DNA of 11,664 nucleotides from positions 1 through 11,664 of the forward strand of contig JAHDEF010000039.1 of assembly GCA_020628975.1 (NCBI GenBank), read 5' to 3'. Positions 6,422 to 11,664 of this stretch are shown piece after piece. The DNA is from Aquimarina sp. GTDB taxonomy: Bacteria; Bacteroidota; Bacteroidia; Flavobacteriales; Flavobacteriaceae. The notes beneath the pieces are model-generated. The model was not told the origin of the DNA, did not search any database, and saw nothing but the letters and a program-made list of their open reading frames with translations. A program made the translations under genes and the position numbers. Each line of letters starts with the position of its first letter. The stretch's first letter is position 1.

Positions 6422-7441
6422 ATGATCGAAGAGATAAAGAAATACATAGTTGAAGCAGAAGCTTTTCAAGCAAATTCTATAGAGGAAGTTGAACAATTTC
6501 GTATAAAGGTATTGGGAAGCAAAGGCTTATTAAAAGAATACTTTGCTAAATTTAAATCGGTGCCGAATGATCAAAAGAAAGAATTTGGTCAAACAATCAA
6601 CAAATGGAAATCTGTTGCTGAAGAAAAAGTAGCTACGCTTAAGTCTTCTTTTGAAGATCAACAAGCTTCACAAGCCCAGTGGGGCGATTTAACCCGTCCG
6701 GAAATGCCCCTTGAATTAGGTTCAAGACATCCGATTTCTTTGACTAAGAACAGAATTGTTGAGGTGTTTTCACGTATCGGTTTCAATGTGAGTGAAGGGC
6801 CAGAAATAGAAGATGACTGGCATAATTTCACCGCTTTGAACTTGCCAGAGTATCATCCTGCAAGAGATATGCAAGATACTTTCTTCATTCAAACAAATCC
6901 AGATGTCTTGTTGCGAACACATACTTCGTCAGTACAGGTGCGTTATATGGAAAATAATAAACCACCAATTCGTACTATATCACCAGGGCGTGTTTTTCGT
7001 AATGAAGATATTTCGGCGAGAGCACATTGTATCTTTCATCAAGTTGAAGGCTTATATATTGATAAAGATGTTTCGTTTGCAGATTTAAAACAGACCCTTT
7101 TATATTTTACCGAAGAAATGTTTGGGAAAAGTAAAATTCGTTTGCGCCCCTCATATTTCCCATTTACAGAGCCAAGTGCTGAGGTAGATATTTACTGGGG
7201 ACTAAAAACAGAAACCGATTATCGTATAACCAAAGGTACTGGCTGGCTAGAAATAGGGGGATGTGGAATGGTAGATCCTAATGTATTGAAAAATTGTAAT
7301 ATCGATCCAGAAGAATATACAGGTTTTGCATTTGGTGTTGGTGTTGAGCGTATTGCTATGTTATTGCATCAAATCGGAGATATTCGTATGTTTTTTGAAA
7401 ATGATGTACGTTTCTTAAAGCAATTTCAATCACAATTATAA
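6422..7441 (+). CDS. pheS: Phenylalanine-tRNA ligase alpha subunit
   Basis: This is the catalytic alpha subunit of the (alpha-beta)2 class II synthetase that charges tRNA-Phe in the cytoplasm. An N-terminal coiled-coil arm spans about 1-85. The catalytic core follows: motif 1 region with SRHPISLTKNRIVEVF (101-116); motif 2, RVFRNEDISARAHCIFHQVEG (190-210); the phenylalanine-pocket segment FPFTEPSAEVD (246-256); and motif 3, GFAFGVGVERIAML (301-314). The C-terminus is the expected FFENDVRFLKQF. At 339 aa it is close to the usual bacterial size. Ala303 in GFAFG corresponds to the pocket alanine of other bacterial PheS (E. coli Ala294). pheT does not follow; from memory the two subunit genes are usually unlinked in Bacteroidetes. 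The ATG at 6422 fits the family's start. Confidence 0.97.
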   Translation: MIEEIKKYIVEAEAFQANSIEEVEQFRIKVLGSKGLLKEYFAKFKSVPNDQKKEFGQTINKWKSVAEEKVATLKSSFEDQQASQAQWGDLTRPEMPLELGSRHPISLTKNRIVEVFSRIGFNVSEGPEIEDDWHNFTALNLPEYHPARDMQDTFFIQTNPDVLLRTHTSSVQVRYMENNKPPIRTISPGRVFRNEDISARAHCIFHQVEGLYIDKDVSFADLKQTLLYFTEEMFGKSKIRLRPSYFPFTEPSAEVDIYWGLKTETDYRITKGTGWLEIGGCGMVDPNVLKNCNIDPEEYTGFAFGVGVERIAMLLHQIGDIRMFFENDVRFLKQFQSQL

Positions 7442-7446
7442 TAAAC

Positions 7447-7480
7447 AGTATAAAGTACAGCGTATCAGTATTAAGTATAT
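7447..7480. repeat. Degenerate heptamer array (AGTATAA type), left arm
   Basis: Four successive 7-bp units (AGTATAA, AGTACAG, CGTATCA, GTATTAA) start just after pheS. AGTATTAAGTA at 7467-7477 is an exact reverse complement of TACTTAATACT at 7552-7562, giving an 11-bp perfect inverted repeat with a 74-bp loop. Confidence 0.6.
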
Positions 7481-7534
7481 AGATTTTTCATGTTAACTGG
7501 AAGTTGTTTTTCCTTTTTTAAAACATTTAAGTCT

Positions 7535-7562
7535 TAATACTTTGTACTGATTACTTAATACT
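7535..7562. repeat. Heptamer array (TAATACT type), right arm
   Basis: Four exact 7-bp units all ending in TACT: TAATACT, TTGTACT, GATTACT, TAATACT. They end 7 bp before the ATG of the next gene, so they also form its leader. The array is the inverted counterpart of 7447-7480. Confidence 0.7.
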
Positions 7563-7569
7563 ATTAAAA

Positions 7570-7965
7570 ATGAAAAAAGATATAGAAATCCCCATTGTAG
7601 AAAATGTATCTATTGCTATAGTTAAGGAATGGAATAAAGAATTTCAAATGGATGATTGGAACGCTTATATCATCAACGAAAATAAGCAACCTATTGAAGC
7701 GGTAATGGTGGTAACTCAAGGTTTCAGTACCGAAAAAAAGACCTCAAAATTTCGCCATATGCTAGGTGCTGTAGCAGCAAATTCTTCTTCAAAAATAGAA
7801 TTAATGCAAGAAGCTATACTTCCTTTTAGAAATGAATTTGCAGTAACTTACTTCTTAGAAAATAAACTTTTCGATAAAAAATTCGTTTTTCGTGAAAACA
7901 CGATAAATGAAAGAGCATTACAAGATATTCCAACGTTGGATTGTAAAGGAGTTTGGGTACGATAA
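7570..7965 (+). CDS. Small protein of unknown function downstream of pheS
   Basis: This 131-aa soluble protein has no signal peptide, membrane span or domain that I can name. It reads as a compact alpha/beta protein: acidic start MKKDIEIPIVENVSIAIV (1-18), a strand-rich middle with DDWNAYIIN (28-36) and EAVMVVTQGFS (43-53), a basic segment EKKTSKFRHMLG (55-66), and a closing part with TYFLENKLFDKKFVFREN (93-110) and INERALQDIP. I recall similar proteins beside flavobacterial pheS, sometimes carrying the pheS product name by transfer, although this one has none of the synthetase motifs. It is separated from pheS by 128 bp holding inverted heptamer arrays, and bioF follows after 49 bp. The start is an ATG with an A-rich leader. 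Coding is likely; function unknown. Confidence 0.75.
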   Translation: MKKDIEIPIVENVSIAIVKEWNKEFQMDDWNAYIINENKQPIEAVMVVTQGFSTEKKTSKFRHMLGAVAANSSSKIELMQEAILPFRNEFAVTYFLENKLFDKKFVFRENTINERALQDIPTLDCKGVWVR

Positions 7966-7966
7966 A

Positions 7967-7977
7967 ACAGTAACTGT
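7967..7977. promoter_or_regulatory. Operator-like palindrome upstream of bioF
   Basis: ACAGT-A-ACTGT is a perfect 11-bp palindrome about a central A, in the 49-bp gap before bioF. A near-consensus -7 element, TATATTTC (7980-7987, last base off), follows, so the palindrome would lie within the promoter. It does not resemble the E. coli BirA operator. Ten bases of it plus flank (AGTAACTGTA) recur at 9279-9288 upstream of bioD. Regulatory role is speculative. Confidence 0.25.
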
Positions 7978-8014
7978 AATATATTTCCTTAAAAAATCTT
8001 CTTAACTTAATGCA

Positions 8015-9169
8015 GTGAAAATATTTCCTAAAAAGCTACAAAAAAAGTTGGAAGTCCGTATTGCAAATAATGCATTACGAAGTCTGCCCGTTAACAATCA
8101 TAATCATGTAGATTTTTATTCTAATGACTATTTGGGTTTTGCTAAAAATGAAAGTATTAAAATTCTTTCAGAAGCAATTCTAAGTCAAGAACAATTTACT
8201 TTAGGTGCTACAGGGTCTAGGTTGCTATCAGGGAATGCACCTTTGTATCATCATGTCGAAAACCAAATAGCTACTTTTCACCAACAGCCAAAAGCTTTGT
8301 TATTCAATAGTGGATACAATGCTAACATAGGTTTTTTTTCTTGCGTACCTCAAAGAGGCGATATAGTACTTTATGATGAGTATATACATGCTTCCATTAG
8401 GGACGGCTTGCAAATGAGTTTAGCGAAAAGCTACAAGTTTTCGCACAATAGCTTATTAGATATAGAGGGAAAAGTAAAGCGTTATAAAGAGAATCATCAA
8501 GGAGAAATTTATGTAGTTACAGAATCTGTTTTCTCAATGGATGGGGATAGTCCTGATTTGGTCGCCTTTGCTAATTTTTGCGCTGAAAATAAGGTGTACT
8601 TAGTCGTTGATGAAGCGCATTCTTTAGGAGTGTTCGGTGCAAATGGAGAAGGTTTAGTCAGCAAATTAAAATTACAAGAAAAAGTATTTGCACAAATTGT
8701 AACTTTTGGAAAGGGATTAGGATGTCACGGTGCAGCGATTCTAGGAAGTGATGAATTATATTCATACTTAGTAAATTTTGCAAGAAGTTTGATTTACACC
8801 ACAGCGATACCCCCTCATGCAGTAGCGACCATAAGTGCCGGGTATCAATGGCTAAAAAAGCAGAGCAGCTTTTATACGAATCAGTTAGAGTTACTTCAAA
8901 ATATAGATTTTTTTAAAAAGCAATTATCAAAGTTGCGACTCGATACAAAATTTATTAAAAGTGATTCAGCCATTCATTGTTGTATAATTTCAGGTAATGA
9001 AAAAGTAAAGCAAATCGCTTTTAAAATCCAAGATTCAGGCTTTGAGGTTAAACCCATATTATCACCTACAGTACCTTTTGGTCAAGAACGCCTTCGTTTC
9101 TGTTTGCATAGTTATAACACCCAAGAAGAAATAGAACAGGTGTTAGAGTTGGTAGTGAAGTTGATTTAA
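8015..9169 (+). CDS. bioF: 8-amino-7-oxononanoate (KAPA) synthase
   Basis: This PLP enzyme condenses pimeloyl-ACP/CoA with L-alanine to give KAPA, the first step of biotin ring assembly, in the cytoplasm. Fold type I alpha-oxoamine synthase motifs are present: DFYSNDYLGFA (33-43), GATGSRLLSGN (64-74), FNSGYNAN (97-104), HASIRDG (125-131), ESVFSMDGD (170-178), VVDEAHSLGVFG (197-208) with the PLP-contact Asp199 and His202, and TFGKGLGCHGA (230-240) with the Schiff-base Lys233. SLIYTTAIPP follows. At 384 aa it is normal for BioF. The start is GTG: an in-frame TAA lies at 8003-8005 and no ATG intervenes; the nearby ATG at 8010 is out of frame and stops at once. bioD and bioA follow in the same direction, which separates it from the related KBL, SPT and ALAS enzymes. 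Confidence 0.93.
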   Translation: MKIFPKKLQKKLEVRIANNALRSLPVNNHNHVDFYSNDYLGFAKNESIKILSEAILSQEQFTLGATGSRLLSGNAPLYHHVENQIATFHQQPKALLFNSGYNANIGFFSCVPQRGDIVLYDEYIHASIRDGLQMSLAKSYKFSHNSLLDIEGKVKRYKENHQGEIYVVTESVFSMDGDSPDLVAFANFCAENKVYLVVDEAHSLGVFGANGEGLVSKLKLQEKVFAQIVTFGKGLGCHGAAILGSDELYSYLVNFARSLIYTTAIPPHAVATISAGYQWLKKQSSFYTNQLELLQNIDFFKKQLSKLRLDTKFIKSDSAIHCCIISGNEKVKQIAFKIQDSGFEVKPILSPTVPFGQERLRFCLHSYNTQEEIEQVLELVVKLI

Positions 9170-9176
9170 TAGTTTT

Positions 9177-9226
9177 GTTATCAGTTATCAGTTATCAGTT
9201 ATCAGTTATCAGTTATCAGTTATCAG
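9177..9226. repeat. Perfect tandem 7-bp repeat, unit TCAGTTA, about 7 copies
   Basis: The sequence GTTA followed by six exact TCAGTTA units and a terminal TCAG gives 50 bp of unbroken 7-bp periodicity, starting 7 bp after the bioF stop. Perfect copies suggest recent expansion and likely copy-number variation. The reverse-complement unit occurs again at the start of bioA. Confidence 0.97.
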
Positions 9227-9268
9227 AAATAAGCTATTGATTTATAGTTTGATGTAAGGGTGGTGTGT

Positions 9269-9407
9269 CTGTTTTAGGAGTAACTGTATTAGTTTTGTTC
9301 TCTGAATTAAGAAAATCGATGAGTATAAAAGAAAATAGAAGTAGGTAAATTACATATTACAGGGTAGTTTCTCTATTCTCTATTCTTTGATTCCCTGTCT
9401 AAAACAG
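9269..9407. repeat. 9-bp inverted repeat enclosing a 139-bp segment
   Basis: CTGTTTTAG at 9269-9277 and CTAAAACAG at 9399-9407 are perfect inverse copies. They enclose an A/G-rich stretch (GAAAATAGAA, 9331-9340) and a C/T-rich stretch (9369-9389) roughly complementary to it. There is no ORF inside. It could be a small palindromic mobile remnant; no target duplication was identified. Confidence 0.4.
9369..9389. repeat. Short heptamer array, unit TTCTCTA
   Basis: Two exact TTCTCTA units (9369-9375, 9376-9382) and a degenerate third, TTCTTTG (9383-9389), show the same 7-bp period as the other arrays in the window with a different sequence. Confidence 0.55.
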
Positions 9408-9414
9408 CTTTCTT

Positions 9415-9422
9415 TAAATTTG
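9415..9422 (+). promoter_or_regulatory. -7 promoter element of bioD
   Basis: TAAATTTG matches TAnnTTTG exactly, 42 bp before the bioD ATG. A TTTG at 9386-9389 lies 25 bp upstream, slightly longer than the usual -33/-7 spacing. With the 295-bp gap this suggests bioD can be transcribed separately from bioF. Confidence 0.5.
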
Positions 9423-9464
9423 TAAATCAATACCCATAATCGGAAAACTCAAGGTAAATCAATT

Positions 9465-10085
9465 ATGCAACGATATTTTATTACAGGAATCGGAACAGAT
9501 GTAGGTAAAACAGTCGCTAGTGCTATTGTTACAGAAGCGTTGAAAGCCGATTATTGGAAGCCTATACAAGCAGGTGATTTAGATTTTGGCGATGCTGATA
9601 AAGTGAAATCCTGGGTAAGTAACAGCATATCTGTATTTCATAAAAATGTAGTTGCATTGAAAACGCCTATGAGTCCTCATGCAGCAGCAGCAATCGATAA
9701 TGTGCATATAAAAGCTTCTGAAATTGAGAATCCAAAAACGAAAAATAATTTGGTTGTCGAAGGAGCAGGAGGAGTGCTAGTGCCTATAAGTGATACAGAA
9801 ACTATTTTAGATTTAATGATGCCAACCGATAGAATAATCTTAGTTTCAAGACACTATTTAGGAAGTATAAATCATACATTGTTAAGTGTAGATGTTCTAA
9901 AATCTAGTGGGTTAAATACTATTGGTATTTTGTTTAATGGGAAAGAACACCCTACTACTGAAAGTATTATAGCTAAAATGACGGGTTGTACAATTTTGGG
10001 AAGAATTGATGAGATGAACGAAGTAAATCCTAAAACAATAAAAGAACAGGCCAGTTTATTAAGAGAACACCTGTTGAATTTTTAA
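9465..10085 (+). CDS. bioD: Dethiobiotin synthetase
   Basis: This ATP-dependent enzyme carboxylates 7,8-diaminononanoate and closes the ureido ring to form dethiobiotin, in the cytoplasm. The N-terminal P-loop GIGTDVGKT (8-16) is the BioD form of the Walker A motif. YWKPIQAG (30-37) holds the substrate-binding Lys32, SPHAAA (70-75) is the conserved diamine-binding segment, and VVEGAGGVLVP (97-107) provides the Mg/ATP loop with Glu99. ILFNG (155-159) corresponds to the base-binding N-x-G region. At 206 aa it is at the short end of the family (E. coli about 225). The ATG start immediately precedes the P-loop strand, as expected. It is flanked by bioF and bioA in the same orientation, and by TCAGTTA/TAACTGA repeats in opposite orientation on its two sides. 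Confidence 0.95.
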   Translation: MQRYFITGIGTDVGKTVASAIVTEALKADYWKPIQAGDLDFGDADKVKSWVSNSISVFHKNVVALKTPMSPHAAAAIDNVHIKASEIENPKTKNNLVVEGAGGVLVPISDTETILDLMMPTDRIILVSRHYLGSINHTLLSVDVLKSSGLNTIGILFNGKEHPTTESIIAKMTGCTILGRIDEMNEVNPKTIKEQASLLREHLLNF

Positions 10086-10097
10086 ATTTATAGTGTC

Positions 10098-10117
10098 ATT
10101 CAGTCATAGACTGGGAT
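10098..10117. repeat. REP-like short palindrome after bioD
   Basis: CAGTC (10101-10105) and GACTG (10109-10113) pair around ATA, extendable by two T-G wobbles. The setting, TGTCATTC before and GGATC after, resembles, from memory, dispersed short palindromes in flavobacterial genomes. No U-run follows, so it is not called as a terminator. Confidence 0.4.
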
Positions 10118-10129
10118 CACTTCTCGATA

Positions 10130-10156
10130 GAATAAGACATTTAAGTTAACTTATTC
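10130..10156. repeat. Nested inverted repeats upstream of bioA
   Basis: GAATAAG (10130-10136) and CTTATTC (10150-10156) form a perfect 7-bp stem with a 13-nt loop. Overlapping it is the 12-bp perfect palindrome TAAGTTAACTTA (10142-10153), so two alternative hairpins exclude each other. This could be an operator or a structured end of the bioD transcript; nothing decides between them. Confidence 0.4.
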
Positions 10157-10218
10157 ATTTGATAATTCTTTTGAGGGGACAGTCAATTTCTTGAGTGTGA
10201 TGATGAAATGAAAAGTAT

Positions 10219-11520
10219 ATGAAATCGCAACTGATAACTGATAACCGAAAACTGACAACGCTAAGGGAACGCGACGCAAAACACATTTGGCACCCTTTAA
10301 CTCAGCATAAAACGCATCCCGAAGTTACCCCTATAGTTAAGGCAAAAGGTTCGGTTTTATATGCAGAAGACGGAGCAGAATATATTGATGGTATTGCTTC
10401 TTGGTATACTTCTATGTATGGTCATTGCAATGATTTCATAATAGAAAAAGTACATGCTCAAATGCAAAAGCTTGATCAAATAGTGTTCAGTGGGTTTACA
10501 CATCAACCCGCGGTAGAGCTATCAGAAAAGCTCATAGATATTTTGCCTAATAATCAAGAGAAAATCTTTTTTTCGGATAATGGATCTACGGCAACCGAGA
10601 TTGGTATTAAAATGGCTTTGCAATATCACTTTAATTTAGGAAATAATAGAGATACTATTTTAGCTTTTGAAGAAGCTTTTCACGGAGATACTTTCGGGGC
10701 GATGTCGGTTTCGGGGCTATCAGTATACAATGGCCCTTTTGAAGATCATTTTATTAATGTAATACGTATCCCTGTTCCAACCGCTGAAAATTTGAACACA
10801 ACGATTGCTAAGTTGGAGAAATTAGTGAGACAACATAAAATAGCAGGATTCATTTACGAGCCATTAGTTCAGGGTGCTGCAGGTATGAAAATGTATGAAG
10901 CTCAACATTTAGAGCCCATTCTACAGATTTGTAAAGTCAATGATATTATTTGCATTGCTGATGAAGTCATGACAGGTTTTGGTAAAACAGGGACGTATTT
11001 TGCTTCCGATCAAATTTCAGTCAAGCCCGATGTTATTTGTATGTCAAAGTCTTTGACGGCAGGTTTAATTCCTATGGCGGTTACTAGTTGTACTTCCAAA
11101 ATTTACAATACTTTTTATAGTGATGATATGGGTAAAGGCTTATTTCATGCACACACATATACAGCAAATCCGCTGTCATGTGCAGCTGCTACTGCAGGGG
11201 TCGATTTACTTGTTTCTGAAGAAATACAAAATGCAATTAAAAAAATTAATACACTTCACAATAAGTTTGGAGCGTCAATTGAGCATCATCCAAAAGTCAC
11301 AAACATCAGAATTCGAGGAGTTATTTTTGCATTTGATTTAGAAGTTAAAATGGAGCGTTATGGAAAACTTAGGGATCAGCTTTTTAATCATTTTAAACAC
11401 GAAGGGGTGTTTTTGCGACCACTAGGAAATACTATCTATATGTTGCCGGCTTTTACTATTACTAGTACAGAATTGGAAAAAATTCAAACAAGTATTTTAA
11501 AGCTATTAGAAAACATTTAA
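10219..11520 (+). CDS. bioA: Adenosylmethionine-8-amino-7-oxononanoate (DAPA) aminotransferase
   Basis: This PLP class III aminotransferase uses S-adenosylmethionine as amino donor to convert KAPA to 7,8-diaminononanoate. Diagnostic motifs are HIWHPLTQHK (22-31), typical of BioA; SWYTSMYGH (61-69); SDNGSTATEIGIKMA (119-133), the phosphate-cup region; AFHGDTFG (153-160); IYEPLVQGAAGM (212-223); IADEVMTGFGKTG (246-258) with Asp248; and CMSKSLTAG (274-282) with the Schiff-base Lys277. At 433 aa it is close to E. coli BioA (429). Homology to other BioA proteins appears to start only near TLRERD (14-19). Residues 1-13 come from DNA matching the TAACTGA heptamer repeat, so the true or ancestral start is uncertain; there is no other in-frame ATG, GTG or TTG before the conserved core, and the CTG at 10252 is the only near-start codon placed like the family's usual Met. 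Confidence 0.95.
   Translation: MKSQLITDNRKLTTLRERDAKHIWHPLTQHKTHPEVTPIVKAKGSVLYAEDGAEYIDGIASWYTSMYGHCNDFIIEKVHAQMQKLDQIVFSGFTHQPAVELSEKLIDILPNNQEKIFFSDNGSTATEIGIKMALQYHFNLGNNRDTILAFEEAFHGDTFGAMSVSGLSVYNGPFEDHFINVIRIPVPTAENLNTTIAKLEKLVRQHKIAGFIYEPLVQGAAGMKMYEAQHLEPILQICKVNDIICIADEVMTGFGKTGTYFASDQISVKPDVICMSKSLTAGLIPMAVTSCTSKIYNTFYSDDMGKGLFHAHTYTANPLSCAAATAGVDLLVSEEIQNAIKKINTLHNKFGASIEHHPKVTNIRIRGVIFAFDLEVKMERYGKLRDQLFNHFKHEGVFLRPLGNTIYMLPAFTITSTELEKIQTSILKLLENI
10229..10257. repeat. Inverted TAACTGA heptamer copies inside the bioA start region
   Basis: AACTGATAACTGATAAC at 10229-10245 is an exact reverse complement of part of the TCAGTTA array at 9177-9226, and AACTGACAA at 10250-10258 is a degenerate further copy. 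It lies within codons 4-13 of bioA. Confidence 0.85.
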
Positions 11521-11563
11521 ATTTCGCATAAAATTACCAATAAGACATAATGTAATTTCAGCC

Positions 11564-11640
11564 GGGGGAATAGCTCAGTTGGCTAGAGCGTTTGACTGGC
11601 AGTCAAAAGGTCGTGGGTTCGAGTCCCATTTTCTCCACCA
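11564..11640 (+). tRNA. tRNA-Ala (anticodon GGC), CCA encoded
   Basis: The full cloverleaf can be folded by hand. The acceptor GGGGGAA pairs with TTTCTCC and includes G3-U70, the alanine identity pair. The D-arm is GCTC/GAGC with a 9-nt loop. The anticodon arm TTTGA/TCAAA has loop CTGGCAG, giving anticodon GGC at 11598-11600, which reads GCC and GCU. The variable loop is AGGTC. The T-arm GTGGG/CCCAT (outermost pair G-U) carries loop TTCGAGT. Discriminator A is followed by an encoded CCA, giving 77 nt in total. Confidence 0.95.
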
Positions 11641-11649
11641 ATTTTCCAT

Positions 11650-11664
11650 AAAAAAACCGCTTCG
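11650..11664 (+). terminator. Left half of a probable terminator, cut by the window end
   Basis: A run of seven A and then CCGCTTCG begins 10 bp after the tRNA. This is the usual left arm of an A-tract/GC-stem/T-tract bidirectional terminator. The right arm would be outside the window, so it cannot be confirmed. Confidence 0.4.

Larger units (their letters stand above)
9170..9464. other. 295-bp bioF-bioD gap rich in repeats
   Basis: No credible gene is seen on either strand. The gap holds, in order, a tandem heptamer array, a 9-bp inverted repeat enclosing about 120 bp, a second short heptamer array and a promoter element for bioD. Each is listed separately. Confidence 0.8.

Noticed and set aside
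6903..7088. Out-of-frame reading inside pheS
   Set aside because: It overlaps synthetase motif 2 in another frame.
7441..7569. T-box or other riboswitch after pheS
   Set aside because: The gap has inverted heptamers but no T-box or riboswitch core that I recognise.
7967..7977. BirA operator of the E. coli type
   Set aside because: The expected TTGTAAACC...GGTTTACAA pattern is absent from all biotin gene leaders in the window.
9177..9226. CRISPR array
   Set aside because: The units are 7 bp with no spacers, and there are no cas genes.
10154..10173. bioA promoter from TTCATTTG (10154-10161) or TTCTTTTG (10166-10173)
   Set aside because: Both miss the invariant TA start of the -7 element by one base and have no paired -33 element; such near-matches are expected by chance in this AT-rich DNA.
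11120..11341. Out-of-frame reading inside bioA
   Set aside because: It overlaps conserved BioA sequence and has no independent support.

Overview
The window is ordinary chromosomal DNA from a member of the Bacteroidetes, most likely a Flavobacteriaceae species. The DNA is AT-rich, starts lack Shine-Dalgarno sequences and are often preceded by A-rich leaders, and several leaders carry the Bacteroidetes -7 promoter element TAnnTTTG. A DUF2911 protein, a pheS that is not followed by pheT, and a bioF-bioD-bioA cluster fit the same group. I see no phage, transposase, CRISPR array or plasmid function.

Layout: (1) 42-2858 is the tail of what looks like a surface-polysaccharide locus. It holds a PglD/NeuD-like sugar O/N-acetyltransferase followed by two tandem, divergent paralogs of the FemAB/GNAT-like acyl- or aminoacyl-transferase fold. 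(2) 2881-3995 is a tRNA-dihydrouridine synthase with its own promoter. (3) 4014-5024, on the minus strand, is a two-gene unit with a CvpA-type membrane protein and a DUF3592 membrane protein. (4) 5154-5510 is a small conserved-looking protein of unknown function, facing a secreted DUF2911 protein (5694-6275, minus). A palindromic intergenic repeat lies between these two convergent genes. (5) 6422-7965 is pheS and a small unrecognised protein. (6) 8015-11520 is bioF, bioD and bioA, which together convert pimeloyl-ACP/CoA to dethiobiotin (BioF makes KAPA, BioA makes DAPA, BioD closes the ureido ring). bioB and the pimeloyl-synthesis genes are not in the window. (7) 11564-11640 is tRNA-Ala(GGC), followed by the left half of a probable terminator cut by the window end.

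The most unusual content is in the non-coding DNA of the right half. Several short arrays with a strict 7-bp period but different unit sequences (AGTATTA/TAATACT, TCAGTTA/TAACTGA, TTCTCTA) occur in or next to the gaps around the biotin genes, some in inverted pairs. One array appears to have supplied the start region of bioA, so that the first 13 or so residues of BioA are translated repeat. No previously undescribed multi-gene system is evident. The best candidates for follow-up are this repeat family and the paired FemAB-like enzymes.
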